A stretch of 64,000 bases of DNA from contig NZ_JADEXE010000001.1 of the NCBI RefSeq assembly GCF_015207265.1, forward strand, positions 21,737 to 85,736. Reading direction: 5' to 3'. Numbering within the stretch: position 1 is the first letter of the stretch; the number at the start of each line of letters is the position of its first letter. A model generated the notes under the pieces. It was not told the DNA's origin, ran no database searches, and worked only from the letters and a program-made list of their open reading frames with translations. Positions 1 to 10,500 of the stretch are shown here, one piece after another. A program made the position numbers and the translations under genes. The stretch is from Nodosilinea sp. LEGE 07298 (GTDB lineage: Bacteria > Cyanobacteriota > Cyanobacteriia > Phormidesmidales > Phormidesmidaceae).

Positions 1-52
1 AGGCTGGTTCAACCTGTCCGCTATAAACCCATTTACTAAAGGTGTATCCACC

Positions 53-412
53 ATGCCCGTTGTCAACATCGCCCGTCGCCTGCCCGGTAAAACGATCAGC
101 AACGATATCGACTCCCTCAACGCCCTTGGCACCGTCGAAGGCTATCGCCCCGTTCGCACCGATGCGTCGCCCGAAGCCCTCAAGACCAATTTCAACAACA
201 TGCTGGCCATGCAGCAAAAAGAAACCGAGCTGCAAGCCATGGTCAAAGCCGCTTCCGATGCCGCCCGGCAGGCCGAATGGGACTTTCACAACTCGATTTT
301 GGGCATGAAAGAAGCCGTGCGGGCTCAGTTTGGCCCCGACAGCAACGCTGCCCAGGCCGTTGGCTACAAGAAAAAGTCTGAGTACAAGCGCCCCCGCCGC
401 CGCAGCGCCTAG
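53..412 (+). CDS. Conserved hypothetical protein, 119 aa
   Basis: I do not recognise a named domain. The protein is soluble and charged. Its middle (about residues 45-95) is Ala/Glu/Gln-rich and probably alpha-helical. The C-terminus is strongly basic, ending in KRPRRRSA after a KKKSEYKRP stretch, which suggests nucleic-acid or acidic-surface binding (inference). The ATG at 53 is preceded by AAAGGTG at about 39-45, a fair ribosome binding site, and an intrinsic terminator follows within 45 bases, so this looks like the last or only gene of a transcript entering from the left edge. The frame at 42-308 on the same strand is a shadow. Confidence 0.7.
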   Translation: MPVVNIARRLPGKTISNDIDSLNALGTVEGYRPVRTDASPEALKTNFNNMLAMQQKETELQAMVKAASDAARQAEWDFHNSILGMKEAVRAQFGPDSNAAQAVGYKKKSEYKRPRRRSA

Positions 413-452
413 CTCGGCAGCGTTTTGCGGCTCAAATTTTCCCCTGATGTCT

Positions 453-480
453 AGCCCGCAGGTTTCTTGTGGGCTTTTTT
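453..480 (+). terminator. Intrinsic terminator after the first gene
   Basis: An 8-bp stem (AGCCCGCA paired with TGTGGGCT, one G-U pair) with a 7-nt loop is followed directly by a run of six T. It sits 40 bases after the stop of the upstream hypothetical gene. Confidence 0.8.
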
Positions 481-696
481 AATGGGCATCCATTTGCCGT
501 TGGGCAACCGGGTAGAGCGTTGTAGCCCATGCCCAGCCCAAAGCTGTTTTGCTTGTCTTGAGCAGCCCTTTTACCCTATGGGGGGTAAAACGGGGAGTAA
601 GCGTAAGATTAGACACATCCAGGTTTAGAAGCGGCGTTTTGCCTGAGCGGCAGCGGCAGCCCTCAAACTGGACCTGGTCGGTCGGTTGGGTTATTT

Positions 697-3126
697 GTGG
701 CGGTATTTATGACAGCGGCAAGCATAGAGGCAAACACAGGAGCATTCGACGACAGCCTGCAACCGGCTACCGGGTGGCAGTCTCCATCCAAAGAGGTGCT
801 GGAGGTGCTCCACGCGCCCCAACTGCCCTACGTATGGACGGCACCCGGCGGAGCGTATTTGCTCTTGGCCGACCCGGTGCTTTACCCACCTCTGGCCGAA
901 CTGGCTGCGCCCATGCACAAGCTGGCTGGCATTCGGCTCAATCCTGCGCTTAACGACTACCACGGTCGGCACGGGGGCACCTCACCGCGCCTGGTACGGG
1001 TCGAGGACGGAGCCACAACCCCGCTCGATCTGCCTGGGGAGGTCGAGATTTTGGAGGTGAAATGGACAGCGGATGGTCAGCGCTTTGCACTCAGCGTCAG
1101 GCATAGCGACCATATCGGTCTATGGGTCGGCTCGGTGGCGGGCGACGTGGTCGAGCTTGAAGGGCTGGCGCTCAACCCGCTGCTGGGTAGCGCCGTGAGC
1201 TGGCTACCCGACCAGCATCGCCTGCTAATTCGCCGCATTCCGGCGCGGGGGCCAGTTCCTGCGCCGCCAGCTATCCCAGTGGGTCCAGAGATTGTCGAAG
1301 GGTCGGGGGCCTCGTCTCGCTCCACCTACGAGGCCCGTAACCTGCTGGAAACTGCCCACGACGATGCCCTCTTTGCGTATTACGCCACCTCCGAGCTGGC
1401 GATCGTTGACCCGGCAACTGGCCAGGTCAACGTTATCGGGGCACCGGCTCCCTACACCGTGGCTAAGTACTCACCGTCTGGTGAGTATTTGCTAGTCAAG
1501 CGTTTGGTTGGCCCCTGGTCGCACGAGGTGGCCTGGTGGCGCTTCGCCAGCGAGATCGAGGTGTGGACTGAGAAGGGCGATCGCGTCGCCACGATCGCGT
1601 CGCTGCCCGTGGCCGACCAGGTACCAGCCCACGGTGTGCCCGTCGGCCCGCGATCGGTGGCCTGGCGGCCCACTGCGCCGCACACGCTCTTCTGGGTCGA
1701 GGCGCTCGACGGCGGCGACCCTGTGGCCGAGGTGCCCCACCGCGATCGCCTCATGCGTCTAGAGGCTCCCTTCACGGCAGAGCCCGAAGTCGCCTTTAAA
1801 GCCGAGCACCGCATTCAGCCCCAGCAGAATGGTTGGACTGCAGAGGGCGGCACGCTCATGCTCACCCAGCGCGAGCGCATCCGCCGCTGGCGCTACGTTT
1901 GGCTACTGGATGTAGACAACGGCACAGCGCGCCTGTGGTTTGATTTGAACGAGGGCGATCGCTATGGCAATCCGGGCTCCCCTTTGTTTCGCACGTTGCC
2001 CAACGGTCGCAAGGTGCTGCGCCAGCGGGGAGATGCGGTCTACTTCAGCGGCAGCGGGGCGACCGACGAGGGCGACCGACCGTTTCTAGACCTGCGCCAC
2101 TTGGTCACTGGGGAGACCGAGCGTCTATTCCGCTCCGATTCAAACCGCTACGAGTACGTTGTGGCCGTTGCGGGTGGCGACCGCATCGTGTTGCGCTCCG
2201 AGTCGGCGGTAGAGGTACCCAACTACTATTTGGCCAGCTTCGGCGAGGCGATTGAGGCGGCGGCGGGCGAAGCTACCCGCGCCCTGACGCGCCAACCGAT
2301 TACGCAGTTCGAAGACCCTACTCCTCAGCTGCGCGCGATCGAGAAACGCATTGTGCGCTACGAGCGCAACGACGGCGTGCCGCTCAGCTTTCACCTGTAT
2401 CTGCCCCCCGGCTATAAGGAGGGTACACCGCTGCCTACGGTGCTCTATGCGTATCCGATGGAGTACTCGGGTGCGGAGATCGCCGGACAGGTGAGAGGGT
2501 CGGCCCAGCGCTTTATGCGTTTGTACGGGGCCTCTCACCTTTACTTCTTACTCCAGGGCTACGCCGTCCTCGACCAGACCGCCATGCCGATCCTCGGCGA
2601 TCCTGAGACCGCCTACGACACCTTCGTGCCGCAACTGGTGGCCGATGCAGAAGCTGCCATAGCGAAGGCCATCGAGATGGGCGTGGCCGATCCTGAGCGA
2701 GTTGGCGTTATTGGCCACAGCCACGGCGGGCTGATGGTGGCGAATCTGCTGGCCCATACCGATCTGTTTCGGGCCGGTATTGCTCGCAGCGGGTCATACA
2801 ACAAAACGAATCAGCCGTTTGGCTTCCAGGCCGAGCGGCGCTCTCTGTTTGAAGCGAGGGAGGCTTACGTTCAGCTTTCACCGACCTTCTTCGCCGACCA
2901 GGTCAACGAGCCGGTTCTCATAATCCACGGTGATGACGACTCTAACCCTGGTACTCCTCCGTTTCAGTCCCAGGTCTTCTACGAAGCTGTACGCGGCGCG
3001 GGAGGCACGACCCGGCTGGTGCTGCTGCCCTTTGAGGATCATGGCTATCGAGCCAAAGAGAGCATAGAGCATGTCCTCTGGGAGCAGTTACGGTGGTTCG
3101 ACAAATATGTCAGGGGCCATTCCTAA
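697..3126 (+). CDS. S9 family serine peptidase, glutamyl endopeptidase (CGEP)-like
   Basis: An 809-aa prolyl-oligopeptidase-family enzyme with an N-terminal beta-propeller-like half (about 1-530) and a C-terminal alpha/beta-hydrolase domain (about 560-809). The catalytic triad is visible: Ser675 in GHSHGG, Asp in HGDDDSNPG (746-748) and His782 in FEDHGYRAKES. The C-terminal order QLSPTFFADQ, LIIHGDDDSNPGT, FQSQVFYEA, HGYRAKESI, HVLWE matches plant chloroplast glutamyl endopeptidase (S9D), which cleaves after Glu in the stroma and helps complete peptide turnover; that substrate preference is inferred from family. The frame opens at GTG 697; ATG at 709 (MTAASIEANTG) is an equally plausible start. 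No signal peptide is seen, so it is probably cytosolic. It is monocistronic and converges on cimA. Confidence 0.85.
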   Translation: MAVFMTAASIEANTGAFDDSLQPATGWQSPSKEVLEVLHAPQLPYVWTAPGGAYLLLADPVLYPPLAELAAPMHKLAGIRLNPALNDYHGRHGGTSPRLVRVEDGATTPLDLPGEVEILEVKWTADGQRFALSVRHSDHIGLWVGSVAGDVVELEGLALNPLLGSAVSWLPDQHRLLIRRIPARGPVPAPPAIPVGPEIVEGSGASSRSTYEARNLLETAHDDALFAYYATSELAIVDPATGQVNVIGAPAPYTVAKYSPSGEYLLVKRLVGPWSHEVAWWRFASEIEVWTEKGDRVATIASLPVADQVPAHGVPVGPRSVAWRPTAPHTLFWVEALDGGDPVAEVPHRDRLMRLEAPFTAEPEVAFKAEHRIQPQQNGWTAEGGTLMLTQRERIRRWRYVWLLDVDNGTARLWFDLNEGDRYGNPGSPLFRTLPNGRKVLRQRGDAVYFSGSGATDEGDRPFLDLRHLVTGETERLFRSDSNRYEYVVAVAGGDRIVLRSESAVEVPNYYLASFGEAIEAAAGEATRALTRQPITQFEDPTPQLRAIEKRIVRYERNDGVPLSFHLYLPPGYKEGTPLPTVLYAYPMEYSGAEIAGQVRGSAQRFMRLYGASHLYFLLQGYAVLDQTAMPILGDPETAYDTFVPQLVADAEAAIAKAIEMGVADPERVGVIGHSHGGLMVANLLAHTDLFRAGIARSGSYNKTNQPFGFQAERRSLFEAREAYVQLSPTFFADQVNEPVLIIHGDDDSNPGTPPFQSQVFYEAVRGAGGTTRLVLLPFEDHGYRAKESIEHVLWEQLRWFDKYVRGHS

Positions 3127-3177
3127 CAAAGGTTAAAACCTGCCCCAAGTTGCAATGGGCGATCGCGCTAGACCCGC

Positions 3178-4806
<1,629 letters not shown>

Positions 4807-4925
4807 AGCCACTGGTGACCTAAACGATTCAGTTATCTAGCGTAAGCCCTGGCCTGGGGATGCTTGAGAGTGCAGGGGCGATCGCGTTATAAAACGTAGA
4901 TATTCTTCGTCTGCCAGGAAATGCC

Positions 4926-5252
4926 ATGCCCACCGTCACCGCCCAGGGAAAGACCATTCAGTGCGAGGCTGGGGCCAACCTGCGTCAGGTGCTGCTGGCC
5001 CATGGCGTAGATCTCTACAACGGCCAGGCGACGGTAATCAACTGCCGCAGTCTGGGCACCTGCGGCACCTGCGCGGTGCAGATTGATGGCGACGTTTCAG
5101 CCGTTAACTGGAAAGACAGGGCGCGGCGATCGCTCCCTCCCCACGACCCCGCGCGCAACCTGCGTCTCGCCTGCCAAACTCAGGTGCTAGGCGATATCAC
5201 CGTCACCAAGTACGACGGCTTTTGGGGCCAGGGCCAAACTCCGATTTGGTAA
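4926..5252 (+). CDS. 2Fe-2S ferredoxin-like electron carrier
   Basis: A 108-aa 2Fe-2S domain protein. Four cluster ligands are visible: Cys40, Cys46, Cys49 (CRSLGTCGTC) and Cys83 (LACQT). The first gap is five residues, where photosynthetic plant-type ferredoxins usually have four, and the loop is basic rather than acidic around it (WKDRARRS, residues 62-69). It is therefore probably a specialised soluble carrier and not the main photosynthetic ferredoxin; its partner is unknown. The start ATG at 4926 has AGGA just upstream (about 4915-4918). An overlapping ATG at 4921 is out of frame. It is divergent from cimA; the roughly 115-base spacer carries a HIP1 site and an AT-rich stretch that may be the promoter. 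Confidence 0.8.
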   Translation: MPTVTAQGKTIQCEAGANLRQVLLAHGVDLYNGQATVINCRSLGTCGTCAVQIDGDVSAVNWKDRARRSLPPHDPARNLRLACQTQVLGDITVTKYDGFWGQGQTPIW

Positions 5253-5263
5253 CATTCCCTCAC

Positions 5264-7090
5264 CTATTGACGCATCCGCATCGCATCCAGCATTTCTGTC
5301 TTCGTACCGTCTACGCTGCCGCCCTGAATGCTGACCCGGTAGCGCATGGGCGATAGGTAGCCCTGAATCTTGAGCTTTTGGCAATCGAGATGGAGCTGGC
5401 TGAGGGCGACCTGGCGATCGCCATCAAGCGTATCTAAATAGTCGCTAAACCCTAAAAACGCCAGTCGGTAGAGCAATTGCTGACTAAACTTGCCTTCAAA
5501 GTAGCCACCGTGCACGTCGCGCTTGCCGGTGCCATAGTCGAGGGTGAGCAAAAAATAGTCCAGCGGATTGAGGGCCGCCTTGCATAGGGCGCGGGTCAAG
5601 ATACCGACGGGCTGAGCTGAACAAAAATTGTTTTGCAGGTCAAACTTCAGGTCGGTGTAGTCGGTGCAGTCGAAGTAGGTAAAGAAGTCGGCTACGGTAG
5701 CGCGATCGCTGTCTCGTCTGGCCTGCACTTCAAACAGTTTGGCCAGGGTAACCACGCCCCGAGTCTGAACCCGATCGTAGGTGAGAAACAGATTGTCCAT
5801 CACGTTCTGTTTCGTCTTGGCAATCGCCTCACCCACCGGCACATCGACCGGAAAATCGCGATCGAGAGAGTCTAAGTTGACCAGGCCATAGTCGTTAACG
5901 CTGCCCGTTTTGTTTTGCAGCGCCACGTTGCCCAATCGATAGCCTCGCGCTTGGGTGCGGCTCGGAAATGCAATGTAGTTAGCGGCGGTCGAGGCAATGC
6001 GCAGGGCAATATCGCCCTCATTGCTGAACAGGTACGACTCTGAGAATCGCCGCAGCGATGAGGCCAAAAAGTTGGCCCGGCTCGACACAATCGTCAGCAC
6101 CGGAATGTCGGGTGAGGCGAGAATGAGTCGCTCTAGACGGTACACATCGCCCACATCGCTGGGGGGTTGTTTGCTGATCGATCGCGAGTCAAACACATCT
6201 GACAAAATGCGAATCACATTCGTCACCACAAAGCCGCCCATGCTGTGGCCAATGAAGCTGAGCTTGACCTTGTTGCGGCTGTTCTTTGCCCAGTACTCGC
6301 GAGCTTTGAGGACCGCCTGCTGCTGCTCATGCTCGGTGACCGCTAGCGGAAACTGGCTGTTGGCAGTGCGCTGCACAACGGCCTGGTCAATTTGGCGCAG
6401 CAGCTCGACGAGGTCTAGCACACCAAAATTATCGGCTCGGTAGCTATCGCGAAAATAGACAATTAATCGCAGCACCACCAGCGCCGCCATCAGCAACCCC
6501 AGCACCAAAAATAGCGCCAGCACCAGGCTGAGAAAAAAACCGGCGACCGACATTTTGAATAGGAAAAGAAGCTCAAAAACAAGCAATGCCAAAGCGCATA
6601 CGGCCCCAGTCAGCAGCAAATCGCGGGGCAGGGGCGGCAGCGCACCCAGGGCTTCTATGACTTTTTTAGGCTTGGTGAGGGCGACATTTTCAGAAGGCCA
6701 GCGGTAGCCGACAAAAACTCGGCTGGGGCTACTGCTAATGGCCGGGTCGTGGCGATTGACATACTTGAAAATATTTTTGTACCAGGCCTGCACCCCGTCC
6801 AGGCTGGTGTTGTAGCCGTGCACCGAAATTACCAGTTCAGCACAGCGATCGGGGGCGTCGGTCATCATGTGGCACAGGTGGTCGGCGATGTCGTTAATGC
6901 CCTGAATGGCCTGCTGCTGATGGCGATCGCTAGATTCTTCGGCATCTTCAATGTTGGGCGGGGCGCTACTCATGACAAAGTAGCCAGGCACCTTGCCCTC
7001 AGCACCGCTGAAGTTGTCTAGGTCGACAATTTGAGCCAGGCTCTCGTCGGCAAAGACAAATTTCTGGATGATAAACGGAAGCTGTTTCAT
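5264..7090 (-). CDS. Membrane-anchored alpha/beta hydrolase (DUF900-like)
   Basis: A 608-aa protein with hydrolase strand motifs on both sides of a membrane hairpin. The oxyanion-side motif ISVHGYNTS (88-96) is followed by VFVGYRWPSE, two hydrophobic helices (about 157-180 and 183-212), then LSFIGHSMGGFV with the nucleophile Ser283. This resembles the DUF900 group of predicted lipases/esterases, but the substrate is unknown. The membrane segments lying between the first strand and the nucleophile elbow are unusual for the fold and suggest a membrane-facing enzyme with a lipid substrate (inference). It converges with the ferredoxin-like gene, leaving only 11 bases between the stop codons. Confidence 0.65.
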   Translation of the reverse strand: MKQLPFIIQKFVFADESLAQIVDLDNFSGAEGKVPGYFVMSSAPPNIEDAEESSDRHQQQAIQGINDIADHLCHMMTDAPDRCAELVISVHGYNTSLDGVQAWYKNIFKYVNRHDPAISSSPSRVFVGYRWPSENVALTKPKKVIEALGALPPLPRDLLLTGAVCALALLVFELLFLFKMSVAGFFLSLVLALFLVLGLLMAALVVLRLIVYFRDSYRADNFGVLDLVELLRQIDQAVVQRTANSQFPLAVTEHEQQQAVLKAREYWAKNSRNKVKLSFIGHSMGGFVVTNVIRILSDVFDSRSISKQPPSDVGDVYRLERLILASPDIPVLTIVSSRANFLASSLRRFSESYLFSNEGDIALRIASTAANYIAFPSRTQARGYRLGNVALQNKTGSVNDYGLVNLDSLDRDFPVDVPVGEAIAKTKQNVMDNLFLTYDRVQTRGVVTLAKLFEVQARRDSDRATVADFFTYFDCTDYTDLKFDLQNNFCSAQPVGILTRALCKAALNPLDYFLLTLDYGTGKRDVHGGYFEGKFSQQLLYRLAFLGFSDYLDTLDGDRQVALSQLHLDCQKLKIQGYLSPMRYRVSIQGGSVDGTKTEMLDAMRMRQ

Positions 7091-7221
7091 AGATGCCCTA
7101 AAAAACCCAACAGGTAAGATTTCAAGAGCGTAGCTGACCTTTCCAGACAGTAAGGCGATAGGTTAACGAAACGTAGAGCGGTCGCATCGCAAAACCCGCC
7201 GCCCGCTACGGATTATCCAGG

Positions 7222-7431
7222 GATGAAATATCAGGCGATCGCCCGCGCATACGATGACATCGCTCTGCAATGATATGCGATCGCCCGCGTATGCCGTGAC
7301 ACCGCTCTGCAATGGCATATCACTGGCTGGACACGGCATAACACCCGTCTGCAATGGCATATCACTGGCTGGACATGGCATAACATCCGTCTGCAATGGC
7401 ATATCACTGGCTGGATATAGCAGATCACGGT
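7222..7431. repeat. Five-unit 42-bp tandem repeat built from 21-bp half-units
   Basis: Units begin at about 7222, 7264, 7306, 7348 and 7390, exactly 42 bases apart. The 7306 and 7348 units are nearly identical (two or three differences); the outer units are more diverged, and the first two contain a HIP1 octamer. Read on the minus strand, each good unit splits into two 21-bp halves sharing a GTGWTATGCC core. Because 42 and 21 are multiples of three, all frames encode 7- or 14-residue repeats; the minus-strand frame at 7163-7513 (SDMPLQT/GVMPCPA) is such a by-product and I do not call it a gene. This fills most of the 419-base gap between two minus-strand genes. Confidence 0.85.
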
Positions 7432-7509
7432 GCGGCAATACGATTGCGCAGGAGTGATATAGAATGCGCCTGCGATCGCCTGCCATAGCGGCTTCTGTGC
7501 AAAAGAGTA

Positions 7510-9138
7510 TCAAGCGCCCTTGGTCAGCACCGGCACCGATCGCAGCAGGGCTTGGGTATAGGGGTGCTGGGGTGACTCAAACAGGGTTTTGGTCGGGGCG
7601 AGTTCAACAATTTTGCCCTGCTGCATGACGGCAATGCGATCGCACATAAACCGCGCCACCCACAGGTCGTGGGTAATAAACAGGTAGGTGAGGTCGAACT
7701 CCTGCTTGAGGGCAATCATCAGCTCTAGCACCTGGGTTTGCACGGTGGCGTCGAGCATGCTGACGGGTTCGTCGCAGATCACTAGCTTGGGCTTGGTAAT
7801 CAGGGCGCGGGCGATCGCCACCCGCTGCTGCTGCCCCCCCGACAGATCGCCAGGAAAGCGATTGAAATAGTCGGCGGTGGGGTTGAGGCTGACGCGGGCG
7901 AGCATGTCGTGGGCCTGTTTTTCGGCCTCCGCGACGGTGGCGAGGCTGTGAATCAGCAGCGGGTCGGCAATGCTTTTGCCCACGCTCATCATTGGGTTGA
8001 GGCAGGCGTGGGGGTCTTGAAATACCATTTGCAGCTGTCGCCGCTGCTGCCGCATGGCCTCTCGCGACAGGGTCGTAAGCTCGGTGCCGTCAAAGACTAC
8101 CTGCCCGGCGGTAGGTTTTACCAGTTGCAGAATGGTGCGCGACAGGGTGCTCTTGCCGCAGCCCGACTCGCCCACCAGCCCCACCACCTCGCCGGGGTAA
8201 ATCTCTAGCGTTACCCCGTCTACGGCCCTAATCACCTTCGATTGCTGGTTGCCCAACAGGCGGGCGAACGGGTTGGCCTCCAAAACGTAGTGCTGTTTGA
8301 CATCCGTCAGGCGCAGAATGGGTTCGGCGGCGGTGGCCCTGTAGACCAACCCTTCCGCCTGCTGCATTTGCAGGGCCGACTCGACCAGCGATCGCGTGTA
8401 GTCGTCCTGCGGGTCTTGAAATACCGTGGCGGCGGTACCCTCTTCGACCACCCGACCCTGGTACATAACGGCAACGCGATCGCAGTACTCCGCCACCAGC
8501 GACAGATCGTGGGAAATCAGCACTAGCGCGGTACCCAGCTCGTCGCACAGCCGGGTCAGCTCGTCAAGAATCTGGGCCGACACCGTCACATCCAGACTGG
8601 TGGTGGGCTCGTCGGCCACAATCAGCTGCGGCTCTAGAATCATCGCCAGGGCGATCGCCACCCGCTGGCGCATGCCGCCGCTAAACTCGTGGGGGTACTG
8701 ACCAAATCGACTGGCGGGAATGTTGACTTTTTCGAGCACCGCGATCGCCCGCGCCTTCGCCTCCGCCTGCGAAACCTCTGCCCGATGCGCCCGCAGCGTC
8801 TCAACACAGTGGTCGCCAATGGTCATCAGCGGGTTGAGCCGCGTCATCGGGTCTTGAAACACTAGGGCGATCGCCTCGCCTCGAAACCGCCGCAGCCGCT
8901 GGGCGGTGAAATCTAGCACCGACTCGTTGTTAAACCACACCCGGCCCTGCAAATCGGTCGCTTTGGGCAACAGCCGCAGCGCCGCCCGCCCCAGAGTGCT
9001 CTTACCGCAGCCCGACTCGCCCACCAGGCCCAGCTTTTCCCCCGGCGATAGGGTCAGCGAAACGCGATCGACCGCGCGATCGTCCTGGCCAGGATACGTG
9101 ACGGAGAACGATTCGAGGGAGAGGAGAGCGTCAGGCAT
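7510..9138 (-). CDS. Fused double-ATPase ABC transporter, dipeptide/oligopeptide type (OppD-OppF-like)
   Basis: A 542-aa protein with two complete ABC ATPase modules, as in YejF/GsiA. Walker A GESGCGKST occurs at 40-48 and 323-331; the signature motifs are FSGGMRQR (about 152-159) and LSGGQQQR in the second half; Walker B VADEPTTSLD and ICDEPVSMLD follow. Each module ends in the oligopeptide-transporter extension (DDYTRSLVES, HPYTQALLRS). It would power uptake of peptides or a related solute on the cytoplasmic membrane face. I start it at MPDALLSLESF (9138); a further 27 upstream in-frame codons read through low-complexity spacer and look non-coding. No permease or binding protein lies nearby, so it must work with partners encoded elsewhere. 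Confidence 0.87.
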   Translation of the reverse strand: MPDALLSLESFSVTYPGQDDRAVDRVSLTLSPGEKLGLVGESGCGKSTLGRAALRLLPKATDLQGRVWFNNESVLDFTAQRLRRFRGEAIALVFQDPMTRLNPLMTIGDHCVETLRAHRAEVSQAEAKARAIAVLEKVNIPASRFGQYPHEFSGGMRQRVAIALAMILEPQLIVADEPTTSLDVTVSAQILDELTRLCDELGTALVLISHDLSLVAEYCDRVAVMYQGRVVEEGTAATVFQDPQDDYTRSLVESALQMQQAEGLVYRATAAEPILRLTDVKQHYVLEANPFARLLGNQQSKVIRAVDGVTLEIYPGEVVGLVGESGCGKSTLSRTILQLVKPTAGQVVFDGTELTTLSREAMRQQRRQLQMVFQDPHACLNPMMSVGKSIADPLLIHSLATVAEAEKQAHDMLARVSLNPTADYFNRFPGDLSGGQQQRVAIARALITKPKLVICDEPVSMLDATVQTQVLELMIALKQEFDLTYLFITHDLWVARFMCDRIAVMQQGKIVELAPTKTLFESPQHPYTQALLRSVPVLTKGA

Positions 9139-9281
9139 TCGGGTAGGGGGTGGATGGGTAGGGGGTGCGACAGTAGAGGATTGGAGGAGTGCGAAAAATG
9201 CGAACCGGACAGAGAACAAATGCTTGTGTCAGTGATCTAACCCATCCATTCATCCACCCATCCACCCATCTACCCATACCC
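9139..9281. repeat. Complementary low-complexity tracts in an intergenic spacer
   Basis: A G-rich GGGTAGGGGGTGGATGGG-type tract (about 9141-9165) and a C-rich run of CCATCCA/CCCATC units (about 9240-9275) flank about 75 bases. They are roughly complementary, so the spacer could fold into a long imperfect hairpin. Similar CCACCCATCC microsatellite sequence recurs at about 18990-19020 beside pdxA. Confidence 0.6.
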
Positions 9282-10058
9282 TCACTGATCGACCCGTCGC
9301 ATCAAATACGCTACCCCAAAATCCCCGTTCGGGTGCTGCTCTAGCAGGTCGGCCAGCTCAAACACGCGGTGGGCAATGTCGTCCCCCAGCTTGTCGATGG
9401 TGGCCTGCCTTTCGCGTTCGACATGCTCTAGCTCGCGCACCTGCCCCTGCCAATCGGCAGAGAAAATATAGTTAATATGAGCCTGTAAATCGAGCTGTCC
9501 CAGCACCTCCCACTCCCCGGCATCGCACCAAATGCCGTTGCAGTTAGGGCAGCGCTCCACATAAAACGCCCCCTGCTTGAGGGTAATGCGGCCCCGCACC
9601 AGGTAGCTGCGGCAGTCGGGGCAGAGAGCCGCCCGATTGTCGAGGTCGGCAGGCTGAAAGGGGGTGCTCAGCGATAGGGGCAGCACCGCTACGCTGATGG
9701 GAGCATCGGGGTCAATCTGCGATCGCTGCCAAGTCACATAGTCCTCCGGTGGAATCCAGGCTCCGCCACAGCTTGAGCACGCTTTGACCGGCAGACCCGG
9801 TGCCAGCTGACTATCTTGAAGGTCAATATTGCCTTCCTTAGGGCACTGATACAACGTACCTACTCTCCACCGCGTTCTTTTACCATTGGCCCAACGAGAC
9901 CCTACTATTAAACCACCTGGGTCATACAGTTTTGCCTGGTCAGGGCTTCTCTTGGGGCTAGGGGTCGGGAGAGCAGGGGGCAACGTTTGTAGTGTGTCGC
10001 CAGAATGGGGATGATCCCTAGGTCTGCGTGTTAATACCTGAAGGCTGAAATAAACCAC
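9282..10058 (-). CDS. Zinc-ribbon (TFIIB-type) protein
   Basis: It contains two zinc-ribbon modules. The second is complete: CPDC (146-149), CPNCNGIWCDAGE (170-182). The first is partial: Cys72 in QCPKEGN and CSSCGGAWIPPED (94-106), with one of the four usual ligands missing. A helical, charged tail (about 195-258) follows. Proteins of this type are widespread in cyanobacteria; their function is not established. The N-terminal 65 residues are proline-rich, resemble the local low-complexity spacers and are probably not conserved; a start near TTG 9854, just before the first zinc motif, is possible. The 5' limit is therefore uncertain while the zinc region is well supported. Confidence 0.7.
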   Translation of the reverse strand: MVYFSLQVLTRRPRDHPHSGDTLQTLPPALPTPSPKRSPDQAKLYDPGGLIVGSRWANGKRTRWRVGTLYQCPKEGNIDLQDSQLAPGLPVKACSSCGGAWIPPEDYVTWQRSQIDPDAPISVAVLPLSLSTPFQPADLDNRAALCPDCRSYLVRGRITLKQGAFYVERCPNCNGIWCDAGEWEVLGQLDLQAHINYIFSADWQGQVRELEHVERERQATIDKLGDDIAHRVFELADLLEQHPNGDFGVAYLMRRVDQ

Positions 10059-10064
10059 CGTTCT

Positions 10065-10123
10065 AACTCCCCTGCTCCCTAGCTCCCCTGCTCCCTAGCT
10101 CCCCTGCTCCCTAACTCCCTAAC
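10065..10123. repeat. 16-bp tandem repeat (AGCTCCCCTGCTCCCT) x 3, plus a partial copy
   Basis: Copies start at 10065, 10081 and 10097, with a truncated fourth from 10113. The second and third copies are identical and the first differs by one base. A related CTCCCCTGC tract occurs at the right edge of the window (about 63982-64000). Confidence 0.85.
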
Positions 10124-10158
10124 ATCTAAAAATTGTCCCCCACCTGCCACCATCAGAA

Positions 10159-10500
10159 CTAGGTCGAATTAGCGATCGCCTGCTCCAAGGCCTGACAAAA
10201 GCCCAACAGTTGCTCAAGCTTTTCAATCAGCTGCCGCTGTCGCTGCTGTGTAGTGCTCGACTGGCGGGCCGCCTGCAAAAAGGCCACATCCATCGCCAGC
10301 AGCCGCAGGGTGCGGTTCATTTCGGTGAGTACAGGTTGGGCACTGGCCAACTCATTGCCCAGGGGCAAAATCTGGTGCTGAAAGTGTTGCTGAGCCAGTA
10401 AAAACTGCTCCTGAAGCTGACGACCGCTGGGGTTGGCTGAGCGCGCCAGGGTCTCTAAAGCTTGCAGCTGCGATCGCAGATTTGACAGAGCGCTTATCAT
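10159..10500 (-). CDS. patD: PatD-like protein (heterocyst frequency control family)
   Basis: A 113-aa all-helical protein. The strongest family sign is the segment MNRTLRLLAMDVAFLQAARQ followed by TTQQRQRQL and a GFCQAL tail, which matches cyanobacterial proteins annotated as PatD. In Nostoc/Anabaena PatD affects heterocyst frequency, but homologues occur in cyanobacteria that do not differentiate, so the role here is unknown. The start at ATG 10500 (MISALSNLRS) gives the usual length; 40 further in-frame codons upstream cross an unlikely coding sequence containing a C6/G6 palindrome. It is divergent from the (p)ppGpp synthetase gene. Confidence 0.6.
   Translation of the reverse strand: MISALSNLRSQLQALETLARSANPSGRQLQEQFLLAQQHFQHQILPLGNELASAQPVLTEMNRTLRLLAMDVAFLQAARQSSTTQQRQRQLIEKLEQLLGFCQALEQAIANST

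Noticed and set aside
697..3126. Acylaminoacyl peptidase or dipeptidyl peptidase IV for the S9 enzyme
   Set aside because: The C-terminal motif order (GDDDSNPGT, FQSQVFYEA, HGYRAKESI, HVLWE) fits the glutamyl endopeptidase branch better.
7163..7513. Minus-strand 116-codon frame with PASDMPLQT-type repeats
   Set aside because: It is a direct consequence of the 42-bp tandem repeat, which is a multiple of three. The opposite strand at 7254-7457 is equally open and repetitive, and there is no ribosome site or domain.
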